This document shows positions 18,237 to 30,072 of a stretch of 64,000 bases of DNA, piece by piece (the stretch's first letter is position 1; each line of letters opens with the position of its first letter). The translations under genes and the position numbers were made by a program. Origin of the DNA: Thioalkalivibrio thiocyanodenitrificans ARhD 1 (GTDB taxonomy: Bacteria > Pseudomonadota > Gammaproteobacteria > Ectothiorhodospirales > Ectothiorhodospiraceae); NCBI RefSeq assembly GCF_000378965.1, contig NZ_KB900536.1, positions 1,480,052 through 1,544,051 of the forward strand, given 5' to 3'. A model generated the notes under the pieces. That model searched no databases, had not been told where the DNA came from, and saw nothing but the letters and a program-made list of their open reading frames with translations.

Positions 18237-19079
18237 ATGTTTGTGAATTTTGCACTCAAGGTAGAGAATAACGAATATGTCCTCCATGAATCCCCCACGG
18301 CTTCCTCGGTGAGCGACACCATCACCTACGAACAACCCCTGCTGGAGCGCATGCGCCTGTTCATGCGTATCGAGGAGCTGATGCATCGCTTCCGATTCTC
18401 TCTTGAAGGCAAGAGTGGATGGGAGACCCATTGCGCGCTCACCACGCTGATCGAGGTCCTCGATCTGACCAACCGGGTGGATCTGAAGCGGGAACTGATG
18501 AAGGAACTGGAACGCCAGATCGCCAACCTGAGTCATCTGATATCGGAACCCTCTGTCGACCAGGATCGCCTCAACCGCATCATCAACCAGCAACGTGAAC
18601 TGATCGAGGAAATTCACACGATCAATGGCCAGCTGGATCAGCATATCAAGGCCAACGATCTGTTCGGCAGCATTCGTCAGCGCAACGCCATACCCGGAGG
18701 CACCTGCGACTTCGATCTGCCCGCATACCACTTCTGGCTGGCGCGTCCCGCCAGTGAGCGGCGCGAGCTTCTGCACAGTTGTTCCCGGCCCTTCCAGGAG
18801 ATCAACGAAGCAGTAAGTCTGGTGCTCAAGCTCATCCGCAACAGCGCCGAGCCGCGTACCACCGTGGCGCCCCAGGGATTCTACGAGCAAGCGCTGGACA
18901 GTTCCGTTCCCTGGCAGATGATCCGCATCACCCTGCCATCCGACACGCCCTGTTATCCGGAGATCAGCGCCGGACGCCAGCGGTTCTCGGTGCGCTTCCT
19001 GAAACCGGGCGACATGACCCAGCGCGCGAGACAGTGCGAACAGGACATCACCTTCCAGCTCGCCTGCTGCGCGCTCTGA
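18237..19079 (+). CDS. zapD: Cell division protein ZapD
   Basis: 280 residues (family about 250). It shows the helical N-terminal part with TYEQPLLERMRLFMRIEEL and the C-terminal beta part (RNAIPGGTCDFDLPAYHFWL, then ISAGRQRFSVRFL). ZapD crosslinks FtsZ filaments at the Z-ring. GAGGAGG precedes the ATG at 18237. It follows coaE by 16 bases, the usual pilD-coaE-zapD order; the small yacG gene that often follows is not seen. Confidence 0.93.
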   Translation: MFVNFALKVENNEYVLHESPTASSVSDTITYEQPLLERMRLFMRIEELMHRFRFSLEGKSGWETHCALTTLIEVLDLTNRVDLKRELMKELERQIANLSHLISEPSVDQDRLNRIINQQRELIEEIHTINGQLDQHIKANDLFGSIRQRNAIPGGTCDFDLPAYHFWLARPASERRELLHSCSRPFQEINEAVSLVLKLIRNSAEPRTTVAPQGFYEQALDSSVPWQMIRITLPSDTPCYPEISAGRQRFSVRFLKPGDMTQRARQCEQDITFQLACCAL

Positions 19080-19252
19080 CAAGGGACATTACCGGGGCCG
19101 GCGGTCACGCCGATACCCGGGGAATTCCGAACCCGCATACCTGCCCCGAAATACCGCCCGCGCAATCCGGATGTGCGGCTCTCGGCATCGTCGCCGCTCA
19201 CGAACCAACCTCGCATGAACCCTCCCGGCGATCCTGCCCGGGCCAAACCCTG

Positions 19253-19321
19253 TTCGCCCGGGGGACCGGGCTCCTGCAGGGGGGATCAGGGTACGCGTAG
19301 GAGCCCGGTCCTCCGGGCGAA
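19253..19321. repeat. Divergent REP pair between zapD and the Nudix/ThiE gene
   Basis: Two 25-bp units in opposite orientation at 19253-19277 and 19297-19321. They keep the GTAGGAG head and CGAA tail of the RAYT-associated REPs but have a different stem (CCCGGTCCTCCGGG). They lie between convergent genes. The rest of 19080-19386 holds nothing recognisable. Confidence 0.75.
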
Positions 19322-19386
19322 TCTGCCGTTGCCGACGAATGCTTTCGATTCGAGACGTCAAAGAACCGGGATTCATGGGTGCCCCA

Positions 19387-20367
19387 TCAGCCGGTCACAG
19401 ACCCCTTCACTTCCCTCTCCCAGAAGGCCCGAATCCCGGCGACTCCCTGACCTCCACAGGTCCGGGCCCGTTCCACGTCGCCGGGACCAACTCCACCCAG
19501 CGCATAGACGGGCATGGTGGCGGCCTCGGCCAGGGCGGCGAATCCTTCCCATTCCAACACCCTGGCTCCGGGGTGGGACACTGTGGGCAATACCGGTGAG
19601 ACGACAGCGAAGTCCACGCCGGCATCATTGGCCAGATCCATCTCGCGCCGATCGTGCACCGAGGCGGATACCATGAGGCCATCACGCCGCGCGTCCGCGC
19701 GCCATCGGGTGAGCCGCTGGCTGTTAAGGTGCACACCGTCCGCAGCGACGGCCCGCGCCATGTCCGGGTCGGCATTGAGCATGACGCGCACATCCAGGGA
19801 CCGGGCCAGGGGCATTACCCGCTCGGCCAGTCGTGCCAGGCGATCCGGACTCAGGGAAGGCGCTCTCAACTGCATCAGATGAATGCCGCCTCGTTCCAGC
19901 CGATCCTCGAGTCTCCGGAGAAAACCCGGTTCATCGTTGGACGGATCCGGCGTGATCAGACAGCAGTCGGGCAACTGCAGGGCGGCAACGATGGCGTGAT
20001 TCGCCGCGGGGAAGTCGTAGTTGGACAAGGCGGGCGCGGATACCCAGCGCAGGGACTGTCCCTCGCATCCGCGGGGTTCGCCCGCGAAGGCGTCCACAAC
20101 ACTGACGCGCAGGCAAACGCGCTTGTCGCCGTAGTCGTGATTGATATTGATGAGCGGCTGAAAACTCTGGACGCGTATGTCCAGTTCTTCCCGGAGTTCC
20201 CGGTACAGGGCGTGCTCCAGCTCCTCCCCCGGCTCGAACTTCCCGCCCGGAAACTCCCATAGGCCGCCCTGATGCACGTGATCCGGGCGGCGCGCGATGA
20301 GGTATTCGCCGCGTGCATTTCGAATGGCAGCGACCGCCACCGGAACCGGTGTCAGGTCGGGCGACAT
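19387..20367 (-). CDS. Nudix hydrolase (MutT-like) fused to thiamine-phosphate-synthase-like domain
   Basis: 326 residues. The N-terminal Nudix domain has its box at about 42-64 (GKFEPGEELEHALYRELREE), with Asp where the last Gly is usual; it begins VPVAVAAIRNARGEYLIARR as in MutT. The C-terminal TIM barrel (about 150-320) resembles ThiE, with GIHLMQLRAPSLS, ADGVHLNSQRL and MPVYALGGVGPGDVERAR. Such fusions occur next to argJ-secA in other gammaproteobacteria. The Nudix half should remove 8-oxo-dGTP; whether the ThiE-like half is active is unclear. Start set at ATG 20367, 40 bases after argJ. Confidence 0.88.
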   Translation of the reverse strand: MSPDLTPVPVAVAAIRNARGEYLIARRPDHVHQGGLWEFPGGKFEPGEELEHALYRELREELDIRVQSFQPLININHDYGDKRVCLRVSVVDAFAGEPRGCEGQSLRWVSAPALSNYDFPAANHAIVAALQLPDCCLITPDPSNDEPGFLRRLEDRLERGGIHLMQLRAPSLSPDRLARLAERVMPLARSLDVRVMLNADPDMARAVAADGVHLNSQRLTRWRADARRDGLMVSASVHDRREMDLANDAGVDFAVVSPVLPTVSHPGARVLEWEGFAALAEAATMPVYALGGVGPGDVERARTCGGQGVAGIRAFWEREVKGSVTG

Positions 20368-20407
20368 GGATGACGAGCAGACAGCGGCATCGCTGCCCCC
20401 GGCACGG

Positions 20408-21619
20408 TCATGACCGGTACTCCGCGTTGATCCGCACATAGTCAAAGGAGAGATCACAGGTGTGGATCCGTGCCTCGGCCGATCCCCGCGCCAGATGGAT
20501 ACGGATCGGGATCTCCGCCTCGCCCATGACCCGCTGCCCCGCCTCTTCCGAATAGTCCGGGGCGCGCCCGCCCTTCTCGACTATCAGGACGTCACCGAGC
20601 TCGATGCGCACCCGTGAAACGTCCAGGTCCGCTACACCGGCGCGGCCCACGGCGGCCAGGATACGTCCCCAGTTGGGGTCCGAGGCGAACAATGCGGTCT
20701 TCACCAAAGGTGAATGGGCCACCGCATCGGCCACCTGCCTCGCCTCCCGCGGAGTCGCGGCGCCGGTGACATGCAGCGTGATGAACTTGGTCGCGCCCTC
20801 TCCGTCGCGCACGATGGCCTGTGCCAGGTGATCGCAGACAGCCTGCAACGCAGTCATGAATCGGCGACGATCATCGGCATTGACCAGTCGGATGCCGCTG
20901 GCGCCGGTAGCCGCCAGCACACAGGCATCGTTGGTGGAGGTGTCACCGTCGACGGTGATGCAATTGAAGCTGCGTTCGACCGCGCCCTCCAGCATCGCCT
21001 GCAACTCGGCGGTGGGGACGGATACGTCGCTGGCGAGAAAAGAGAGCATGGTGGCCATGTCCGGATGGATCATGCCCGAGCCCTTGGCGATGCCGGTGAG
21101 CGTGACCGTCCCGCCCAAAAGCGTGATACGGCGGCTGATGCCCTTGCCCACGATGTCGGTGGTCATGATGGCGCGCATCGCCTCGATCCACGTGTCCGCC
21201 GAAAGCCGCGCGGCAAGTCCCGGGATTGCCTCCCGGATGCGCGGAACGGGCAGGGGCTCCCCAATCACACCGGTGGAGAAAGGCAGCACCTGCTCCGGCC
21301 GGCAGCCCATCACCTCCGCCACATGGGCGCAGCTCGCCTGCGCATCCCTGAGCCCGCGTTCCCCGGTGCCTGCATTGGCGTTTCCGGCGTTGATCAACAG
21401 ACAGCGCGCACCCCCTGCCGCCAGATGCTCCCGGGCCACGACCACCGGCGCAGCACAGAAGGCATTACGCGTAAACACCGCCGCCAGGCTGGAACCGGCC
21501 GCCAGTTCCATGAGCACCAGGTCATCGCGTTCCCGGTAACGAATCCCCGCCGCCACGGTACCCAGGCGCACGCCGGGCACGGCAAGCAGTTCAGCAGGTT
21601 CGGTCAGATGGACGGGCAT
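20408..21619 (-). CDS. argJ: Glutamate N-acetyltransferase / amino-acid acetyltransferase ArgJ
   Basis: 403 residues. The self-cleavage site is in GMIHPDMATMLSFLASD (cut before the Thr of ATM), giving the alpha and beta chains. Also visible are LINAGNANAGTGERG near residue 75 and SDPNWGRILAAVGRAGV near 315. It transfers acetyl from ornithine to glutamate in the cyclic arginine pathway. It lies between secA and the Nudix/ThiE gene on the same strand. Confidence 0.95.
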   Translation of the reverse strand: MPVHLTEPAELLAVPGVRLGTVAAGIRYRERDDLVLMELAAGSSLAAVFTRNAFCAAPVVVAREHLAAGGARCLLINAGNANAGTGERGLRDAQASCAHVAEVMGCRPEQVLPFSTGVIGEPLPVPRIREAIPGLAARLSADTWIEAMRAIMTTDIVGKGISRRITLLGGTVTLTGIAKGSGMIHPDMATMLSFLASDVSVPTAELQAMLEGAVERSFNCITVDGDTSTNDACVLAATGASGIRLVNADDRRRFMTALQAVCDHLAQAIVRDGEGATKFITLHVTGAATPREARQVADAVAHSPLVKTALFASDPNWGRILAAVGRAGVADLDVSRVRIELGDVLIVEKGGRAPDYSEEAGQRVMGEAEIPIRIHLARGSAEARIHTCDLSFDYVRINAEYRS

Positions 21620-21640
21620 GAGGGCGCTGGAAGGTCAAGG

Positions 21641-21820
21641 TTCAAAAGTTCAAAGTTCAAAGTTCAAAGTTCAAAGTTCAAGGGACAAGGGACAAGGGAC
21701 AAGGGACAAGGGACAAGGGACAAGAAGAGACGCCAATCGTGTCCAGTTTGTCGCGACAGTACTGAACCCCGCCGAGATCCTTCACTTTGAACTTTGAACT
21801 TTGAACTTTGAACCTTGAAC

Positions 21821-21822
<2 letters not shown>
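21641..21822. repeat. Composite heptamer arrays (TTCAAAG and GGGACAA) in inverted arrangement, argJ-secA spacer
   Basis: TTCAAAG-type units at 21641-21680 run directly into six GGGACAA units at 21682-21723. After about 64 bp, five TGAACTT-type units follow at 21788-21822, complementary to the first array. Two unrelated heptamer sequences share one phase here. The last unit overlaps the TGA stop of secA (21821-21823). Confidence 0.92.
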
Positions 21823-24604
<2,782 letters not shown>

Positions 24605-24666
24605 GGGTTCGGGAGGTTCTTCCAGAGTAGTGGGACTGACCCGAATAGGGCGCCATAAGAGGCGCC

Positions 24667-24698
24667 TATAATACCCCATGGAGGGGGAATCGGTCAGC
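24667..24698 (-). promoter_or_regulatory. Possible secA promoter
   Basis: On the minus strand TATTAT (near 24673-24668) is preceded 18 bases upstream by CTGACC. About 60 bases before the secA start. A moderate sigma-70 match only. Confidence 0.35.
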
Positions 24699-24742
24699 GC
24701 GTGGCGCACCGCAGGCCCTCAAACGGCCCGTCCGGCACGGGG

Positions 24743-25654
24743 TCAGCGGGAAGCCTTGATGAAACGCGAAGGATTGATGTGCCGGCCGTTCTCCAACACT
24801 TCAAAATGAACGTGGGGGCCGGTGGCGCGGCCGGTCTGCCCCAGCAGCGCGATCACCTGGCCCTTGCGCACCGTATCCCCTTCCTGGACCTTGAGGTCCT
24901 TGTTGTGCGCATACCGGGTGACGAAACCGTTGCCGTGATCAATCTCCACCAGCTTGCCGTACACATTGCGGTCCCCGGCCCAGGTGACGATTCCCCCGCC
25001 CACGGCCACCACGTCGCTGCCGGGCCGGCCGGCGAAATCGATCCCCCGGTGATACACCCGGCGCCCGGTGAACGGGTCATTGCGCATGCCGTAACTGGAG
25101 GAGATCCAGCCCTGGGTGATGGGGCGCCCTTCCGGGGTCACCTCCTCCTGAAGCTGTCTGGAGATCATCAGCCGGTCCAGCAGCCGCAATTGCGATTCCT
25201 GCTCCGCCATGATCCCGTCCAGGGCATCCAGCTGGGCCATCAGGTCCGGTGCATGGCCGATGCCGATCTCCGCCTCGGGACCGCCGATACCCGGCATCGC
25301 GGCGAAATCGAACTCGCCGTCGTCCAGACCGGCCAACCGCACGAGCCGCTCCCCCAGGGCGTCCAGACGGGTGGCCCGGACCTGCAACTCGGCGAGACGT
25401 ATGGTGAGCGCGTCGATATTGGCCTGGGCGTTGTCCCGGGCAGATTGCAGGCCTTCCCGCTGGGCCTGCAGCCGGTCTTCCCAGGAGGAAACGAAGGCGG
25501 CATCCCCATGGCGCACCCCGGCGGCAAAACCGGCCACCACCAGTGCGCCCAGCAGAAACGCCACGCCCGCGCCGGCCACGAGCCAATGGTACCAGCGGCA
25601 ACAGTTCAGGTTGTGGCGGCGGGCGCCATTGTGGCTGAGCAGGATGATGTTCAT
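24743..25654 (-). CDS. Inner-membrane-anchored M23 family metallopeptidase
   Basis: 303 residues. One membrane segment (about 24-46), a coiled-coil region (about 60-130), then an M23/LytM domain with zinc ligands in HRGIDFA (His, Asp) and HVHFE. The active-site residues are all present, so a peptidoglycan endopeptidase is expected rather than an EnvC/NlpD-type regulator. It lies between lpxC and secA, the same place as in other gammaproteobacteria. Divergent from dciA. Confidence 0.88.
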   Translation of the reverse strand: MNIILLSHNGARRHNLNCCRWYHWLVAGAGVAFLLGALVVAGFAAGVRHGDAAFVSSWEDRLQAQREGLQSARDNAQANIDALTIRLAELQVRATRLDALGERLVRLAGLDDGEFDFAAMPGIGGPEAEIGIGHAPDLMAQLDALDGIMAEQESQLRLLDRLMISRQLQEEVTPEGRPITQGWISSSYGMRNDPFTGRRVYHRGIDFAGRPGSDVVAVGGGIVTWAGDRNVYGKLVEIDHGNGFVTRYAHNKDLKVQEGDTVRKGQVIALLGQTGRATGPHVHFEVLENGRHINPSRFIKASR

Positions 25655-25753
25655 CTTGACCCGGTGCTAAGATGGCGGTCGGGCCGATGATAGCCCCTTC
25701 CGCGGTGGTTTGAGAACCCTGATGCCCATTGTAATTGACGCTCAATCAAGCAG

Positions 25754-26194
25754 ATGCGCCGCGTTCGCCAGCTGATCGATGAAAGCCTGGTATCCCGCGC
25801 CCGGCAGATGGGCGCGCTGACCCAGAGCCTGCGTCAACTCCTGCCCCCGGCCCTGGCCCCCCATTGCCGGGTTTCCGGAGTGACGCCGGAGCACCTGATT
25901 GTGGCGGCGGACGGTGGGAGCTGGGCCACGCAATTGCGCTATCTGCAGCGCGAGATTGTCAAGCACATGAACGCCCACCATGGCCTGAGCGTCGTCAGGG
26001 TCCGGGTTCAGGTGTCGGCACCCTCGTCCGGGGACGAGGCGGCCCGGTCCTGCGGCACGCGCCCCGCCCGGCCTCGGCCCCGGGTCCCGGCCGGCGCCGG
26101 GGCGGTCCTTCGGGAAACGGCGCGCACCCTGGACGACCCGCAACTGGCCGGTGCACTGAAGCGGCTGGCCGAGCGGGCCGGCCGGAAGTCCTAG
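25754..26194 (+). CDS. dciA: DUF721 protein, replicative helicase loader DciA
   Basis: 146 residues. The N-terminal DUF721/KH-like domain (about 15-95) reads ALTQSLRQLLPPALAPHCRV and continues through LIVAADGGSWATQLRYLQRE. The tail is Arg/Pro/Ala-rich, likely disordered. DciA loads DnaB on DNA in bacteria lacking DnaC/DnaI. It is convergent with lpxC; a GC-rich hairpin (arms 26340-26347 and 26351-26358, GCGCGGAC/GTCCGCGC) lies between them. Confidence 0.85.
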   Translation: MRRVRQLIDESLVSRARQMGALTQSLRQLLPPALAPHCRVSGVTPEHLIVAADGGSWATQLRYLQREIVKHMNAHHGLSVVRVRVQVSAPSSGDEAARSCGTRPARPRPRVPAGAGAVLRETARTLDDPQLAGALKRLAERAGRKS

Positions 26195-26339
26195 CCCGCG
26201 TATCTTACCGCCGTTCGTGGCGAGGGCGTCGGGATGCCGCTGTGGCAGGGCGCACACAGCGCGCAGACCGGCGGCCGGAGCAGAAGGGGGGCGAAATATG
26301 CGGGCTGGCTGGCGGACTTGGGGGACCTGCGGGAGGCGG

Positions 26340-26358
26340 GCGCGGACAGGGTCCGCGC
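26340..26358. terminator. GC-rich hairpin between convergent dciA and lpxC
   Basis: GCGCGGAC and GTCCGCGC pair perfectly around AGG. There is no T-run on either strand, so it is at best a weak terminator or mRNA-stabilising stem. Confidence 0.35.
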
Positions 26359-26387
26359 GCGCCGCGTCAGATTGATCTGCATGCGGG

Positions 26388-27302
26388 CTAGAAGGCGGTG
26401 ACAGGCTGGGCATAGGAGATCGGCGCGGCCACGCCCTCATCCTCGAAGGTGATGCATTCCCACGCGTCTTCCTGGGCAATGAGGCTGCGGATCAGCCGAT
26501 TGTTCAGGTCGTGACCCGACTTGAACCCGGTGAAGGCACCGATCAGGCTGTGACCCAGCAGGTACAGGTCGCCGATGGCATCCAGGATCTTGTGTTTGAC
26601 GAATTCGTCGTCATAGCGCAGGCCGTCTTCGTTGAGAATCCGGAAATCATCCAGCACGATGGCGTTGTCCAGACTGCCGCCCAGTGCCAGCTGCCGTTCG
26701 CGCAACATTTCTATATCGCGCATGAACCCGAAGGTACGGGCCCGGCTCACCTCCTTGACAAACGAGGTGGTGGAAAAGTCCAGTTCGGCGGTCTGTACGC
26801 CATTGCTGAAGATGGGGTGCTGGAAATCGATGGAGAAACCCACCTTGAACCCGTCGAAGGGCTCGAACCGGGCCCACTTGTCCGCTTCCCGCACCTCCAC
26901 GGCACGCTTGATTCGGATGAATTTTTTGGGGGCCTCCTGCTCCACGATCCCGGCCGACTGGATGAGAAACACGAAGGGGCCGGCGCTGCCGTCCATGATG
27001 GGCACCTCGGGGGCACTCACGTCCACGTAGACGTTGTCGATGCCGAGACCCGCAATGGCCGAAAGCAGGTGCTCCACGGTGGATACCCGGGCGGCACCGT
27101 CCACCAGCGTGGTGGATAACCGGGTATCCCCGACGTTGTCCGGACTCGCCTTGATCTCCACCGGTGGATCCAGATCCATGCGCCGGAAGACCACGCCCGT
27201 ATCCACGGGGGCCGACCGCAGCATCACGTAGACCTTGTCGCCGGTATGCAACCCGACACCCGTGGCCCTGATATTGTTCTTAAGCGTACGCTGTTTGATC
27301 AA
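26388..27302 (-). CDS. lpxC: UDP-3-O-acyl-N-acetylglucosamine deacetylase LpxC
   Basis: 304 residues, start TTG at 27302 fixed by the conserved [20 protein letters not shown]. Zinc ligands lie in [10 protein letters not shown] and [15 protein letters not shown]; the catalytic His is in [10 protein letters not shown]. It makes the committed step of lipid A synthesis. It is the last gene of the dcw cluster, 218 bases after ftsZ. A 7-bp hairpin (GATTCGG/CCGAATC, 27319-27337) lies just before the SD AAAGGGGA in the leader. The rare TTG start and hairpin suggest restrained translation. Confidence 0.96.
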   Translation of the reverse strand: MIKQRTLKNNIRATGVGLHTGDKVYVMLRSAPVDTGVVFRRMDLDPPVEIKASPDNVGDTRLSTTLVDGAARVSTVEHLLSAIAGLGIDNVYVDVSAPEVPIMDGSAGPFVFLIQSAGIVEQEAPKKFIRIKRAVEVREADKWARFEPFDGFKVGFSIDFQHPIFSNGVQTAELDFSTTSFVKEVSRARTFGFMRDIEMLRERQLALGGSLDNAIVLDDFRILNEDGLRYDDEFVKHKILDAIGDLYLLGHSLIGAFTGFKSGHDLNNRLIRSLIAQEDAWECITFEDEGVAAPISYAQPVTAF

Positions 27303-27318
27303 CGCGATAGTCCCCTTT

Positions 27319-27337
27319 GATTCGGAAATACCGAATC
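27319..27337 (-). promoter_or_regulatory. Leader hairpin before lpxC
   Basis: Perfect 7-bp arms GATTCGG and CCGAATC around AAATA, directly upstream of the lpxC SD. On the minus strand a CATAAT box lies further upstream (near 27412) and may be a -10 of an lpxC promoter. Function of the hairpin is not known. Confidence 0.4.
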
Positions 27338-27520
27338 CCTATTCGCTCGCTACTGGCCATCGGTGAGAGCGCTACCCGGTCGCCCGGATGTACAAAAAAC
27401 CGCGACATTATGGCACCAAGTTGCCCAGGATGCATGTTTTTAGTGCAAAACGGGTCCCGGCGGACCTGCCCGACCGACCGGCGGCAGGCTGGCCATGGCC
27501 CCGCCGCCCCGGCCCGGCGC

Positions 27521-28690
27521 TCAGTCCGCCTGCTTCCTGAGGAAGGCCGGGACGTCCAGATAGTCCATGTTCAGGCCGCCGTTGAGGTCCACCGCCGCAT
27601 TGCCCTGGTTCTTGCGGATGACCGTCGGGCGCTCCAGGTGGCCATAGTCCGGCTCCAGTTCGGGCGGGGTCTCCACGAGCTTGACCTTGGGCTTGTCCTC
27701 GATCACGGTCCGGGTCGTGGCGGCGGCCTTGATGCTGCTGCCCAGCCCCGTGGCCACCAGGGTCACCCGCAGTTCGTCGCTCATCTCCGGGTCAATCACG
27801 GTACCCACCACCACGGTGGCATCCTCGGAGGCGAACTCCTTGATGGCATCGCCCACCTCCTCGAACTCGCCGATGGACATATCCAGACCGGCGGTCACGT
27901 TCACCAGGATGCCCCGGGCACCGGCGATGTTGACGTCCTCCAGCAGCGGGCTGGAGATGGCCGCTTCCGCCGCCAGCCGGGCACGGTCCTGCCCTGAGGC
28001 ACTGCCGGTGCCCATCATGGCCATGCCCATCTCCGACATGACCGTGCGGACATCGGCGAAATCCACGTTGATCAGGCCCGGGCGGGTAATGAGCTCCGCG
28101 ATCCCCTGCACCGCGCCCAGCAGGACATCATTGGCGGCCTTGAAGGCGTCCAGAAGGGAGATGTTCTTGCCCAGCACCGTGAGCAACTTCTCATTGGGAA
28201 TGGTGATGAGAGAATCCACATACTTGGAAAGGTTCTCCATCCCGGCCTGGGAGACCGCGAGGCGCTTCTTGCCCTCGAAGGGGAAGGGCTTGGTCACGAC
28301 GGCCACCGTGAGAATGCCCATCTCCTTGGCGATCTGCGCCACCACGGGGGCGCCGCCGGTGCCGGTACCGCCGCCCATGCCGGCCGTGATGAATACCATG
28401 TCAGCACCTTCGATCACCTCGCTGATGCGGTCCCGGTCCTCCAGTGCGGCCTCCCGGCCCACCACCGGGTCGGCACCCGCGCCCAGGCCCTTGGTGATGT
28501 GCCCGCCCAGCTGCAGCAGCGTCTTGGCGGTATGGTTCTTCAGCGCCTGGGCATCGGTGTTGGCACACACGAAGTCCACGCCCTCGATGCTGGCGTTGAC
28601 CATGTGCTGGACGGCATTGCCGCCGCCGCCGCCGACACCGATCACCTTGATCACCGCGTTTTGCGGGAATGTATCCATGAGTTCAAACAT
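27521..28690 (-). CDS. ftsZ: Cell division GTPase FtsZ
   Basis: 389 residues. The tubulin signature GGGTGTGGAPVVAQIAKEMG is in place, plus the T3 loop and NVDFADVRTVMSEMG (T7 region). The C-terminal peptide DYLDVPAFLRKQAD binds FtsA, ZipA and ZapD. It polymerises into the Z-ring. A strong SD (GGAGGT, 6 bases) precedes the ATG. The ftsA-ftsZ spacer holds a degenerate heptamer array. Confidence 0.98.
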   Translation of the reverse strand: MFELMDTFPQNAVIKVIGVGGGGGNAVQHMVNASIEGVDFVCANTDAQALKNHTAKTLLQLGGHITKGLGAGADPVVGREAALEDRDRISEVIEGADMVFITAGMGGGTGTGGAPVVAQIAKEMGILTVAVVTKPFPFEGKKRLAVSQAGMENLSKYVDSLITIPNEKLLTVLGKNISLLDAFKAANDVLLGAVQGIAELITRPGLINVDFADVRTVMSEMGMAMMGTGSASGQDRARLAAEAAISSPLLEDVNIAGARGILVNVTAGLDMSIGEFEEVGDAIKEFASEDATVVVGTVIDPEMSDELRVTLVATGLGSSIKAAATTRTVIEDKPKVKLVETPPELEPDYGHLERPTVIRKNQGNAAVDLNGGLNMDYLDVPAFLRKQAD

Positions 28691-28768
28691 TGTCTTACCT
28701 CCTCAACCCAGTGGTTGATCCGATGCATGAAACGCCGCCCCGACCCGGGGCCACGAAAATTCCCTCTC

Positions 28769-28806
28769 CAATCCCCAATTCCTGATCCCCGATCCCCGAT
28801 CCCGAT
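28769..28806. repeat. Degenerate GATCCCC-type heptamer array between ftsA and ftsZ
   Basis: On the minus strand, blocks CGGGATC, GGGGATC, GGGGATC, AGGAATT, GGGGATT keep a 7-bp phase while the sequence drifts. Starts three bases after the ftsA stop. Confidence 0.75.
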
Positions 28807-28809
28807 TCA

Positions 28810-30045
28810 TTAGAAGTTGCCCTGAAACCAACTCTTCATGCGCTTCCAGATGGCCTGAAGGCTGCCCGACTGGCGGCTTTCCGCCCCACGCCCCAAGCGG
28901 CTCTGGTGACCGAAAAGCAGCAGACCCACACCGGTGGAGTGGATGGGATTTCTCACCACGTCCACGAGGCCACTCACGTGCTGGGGCAGACCCAGGCGCA
29001 CCGGCATGTGAAACACCTCCTCGGCCAGATCGATGACGCCTTCCATCTTCGATGAACCACCCGTCAGCACCACGCCGGCGGCCACCAGTTCCTCGCAGCC
29101 GGAGCGGCGCAGTTCCGCCTGAACCAGCGACAGCAGTTCCTCGTAGCGGGGTTCCACCACTCCGGCGAGCGTCTGCCTGGACAGGCGCTTGGGCGCGCGA
29201 TCGCCGACGCTCGGCACTTCGATGGTGTCGTCCGGATTGGCAAGCTGACGCAGCGCACAGGCGTACTTGACCTTGATGTCCTCGGCATACTGCGTGGGTG
29301 TGCGCAAGGCCACGGCGATATCGTTGGTGACCTGATCGCCGGCAATGGGAATCACCGCCGTATGGCGGATGGCACCGTCGGTGAACACGGCGATGTCAGT
29401 GGTGCCGCCGCCGATGTCCACCAGGCAGACGCCCAGTTCCTTCTCGTCCTCGGTGAGGACAGCGTGGCTGGAGGCCATCTGTTCCAGGATGATGTCGTCC
29501 ACCTCCAGCCCGCAGCGGCGCACGCACTTGACGATGTTCTGGGCGGCGGACACGGCGCCGGTCACCAGGTGCACCTTGGCCTCGAGCCGCACACCCGACA
29601 TGCCCACCGGCTCGCGGATACCCTCCTGCTCGTCGATGATGAATTCCTGGGGCAGGATGTGCAGGATGCGCTGATCCGCCGGTATTGCCACGGCGCGGGC
29701 GGCATCGATCACCCGATCCACGTCCGCGGGCGTGACCTCCTTGTCCTTGATGGCCACAACGCCAGTGGAATTGAGGCTTTTCACATGGCTGCCGGCGATA
29801 CCCGTGAACACCGAGTGGATCTGACAGCCCGCCATCAGTTCGGCTTCCTCCACCGCCCGCTGGATGGACTGCACGGTGGACTCGATGTTGACCACCACGC
29901 CCTTTTTCAGGCCCCGGGAAGGATTGGAGCCGATTCCGATGATCTCGATCTGACCCTCCTCGTTGATCTCGCCCACAATGGCCTCGACCTTGGAGGTGCC
30001 GATGTCCAGCCCCACAATCATTCCCTTATCGGATCGCTTCGACAT
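28810..30045 (-). CDS. ftsA: Cell division protein FtsA
   Basis: 411 residues, actin-like. Phosphate 1 motif GLDIGTSKVEAIVGE, phosphate 2 CLVDIGGGTTDIAVF, adenosine motif VVLTGGSSKMEGV. The C-terminal amphipathic helix (AIWKRMKSWFQGNF) is the membrane-targeting sequence. It tethers FtsZ to the membrane. Start at 30045 with GAGAGG upstream. Confidence 0.97.
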   Translation of the reverse strand: MSKRSDKGMIVGLDIGTSKVEAIVGEINEEGQIEIIGIGSNPSRGLKKGVVVNIESTVQSIQRAVEEAELMAGCQIHSVFTGIAGSHVKSLNSTGVVAIKDKEVTPADVDRVIDAARAVAIPADQRILHILPQEFIIDEQEGIREPVGMSGVRLEAKVHLVTGAVSAAQNIVKCVRRCGLEVDDIILEQMASSHAVLTEDEKELGVCLVDIGGGTTDIAVFTDGAIRHTAVIPIAGDQVTNDIAVALRTPTQYAEDIKVKYACALRQLANPDDTIEVPSVGDRAPKRLSRQTLAGVVEPRYEELLSLVQAELRRSGCEELVAAGVVLTGGSSKMEGVIDLAEEVFHMPVRLGLPQHVSGLVDVVRNPIHSTGVGLLLFGHQSRLGRGAESRQSGSLQAIWKRMKSWFQGNF

Positions 30046-30072
30046 AGAGCCTCTCTTTGTCCTCACTGTCGT

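Noticed and set aside
26195-26387. Small gene between dciA and lpxC
   Set aside because: Short frames there have no family features and the spacer reads as GC-rich non-coding DNA with one hairpin.
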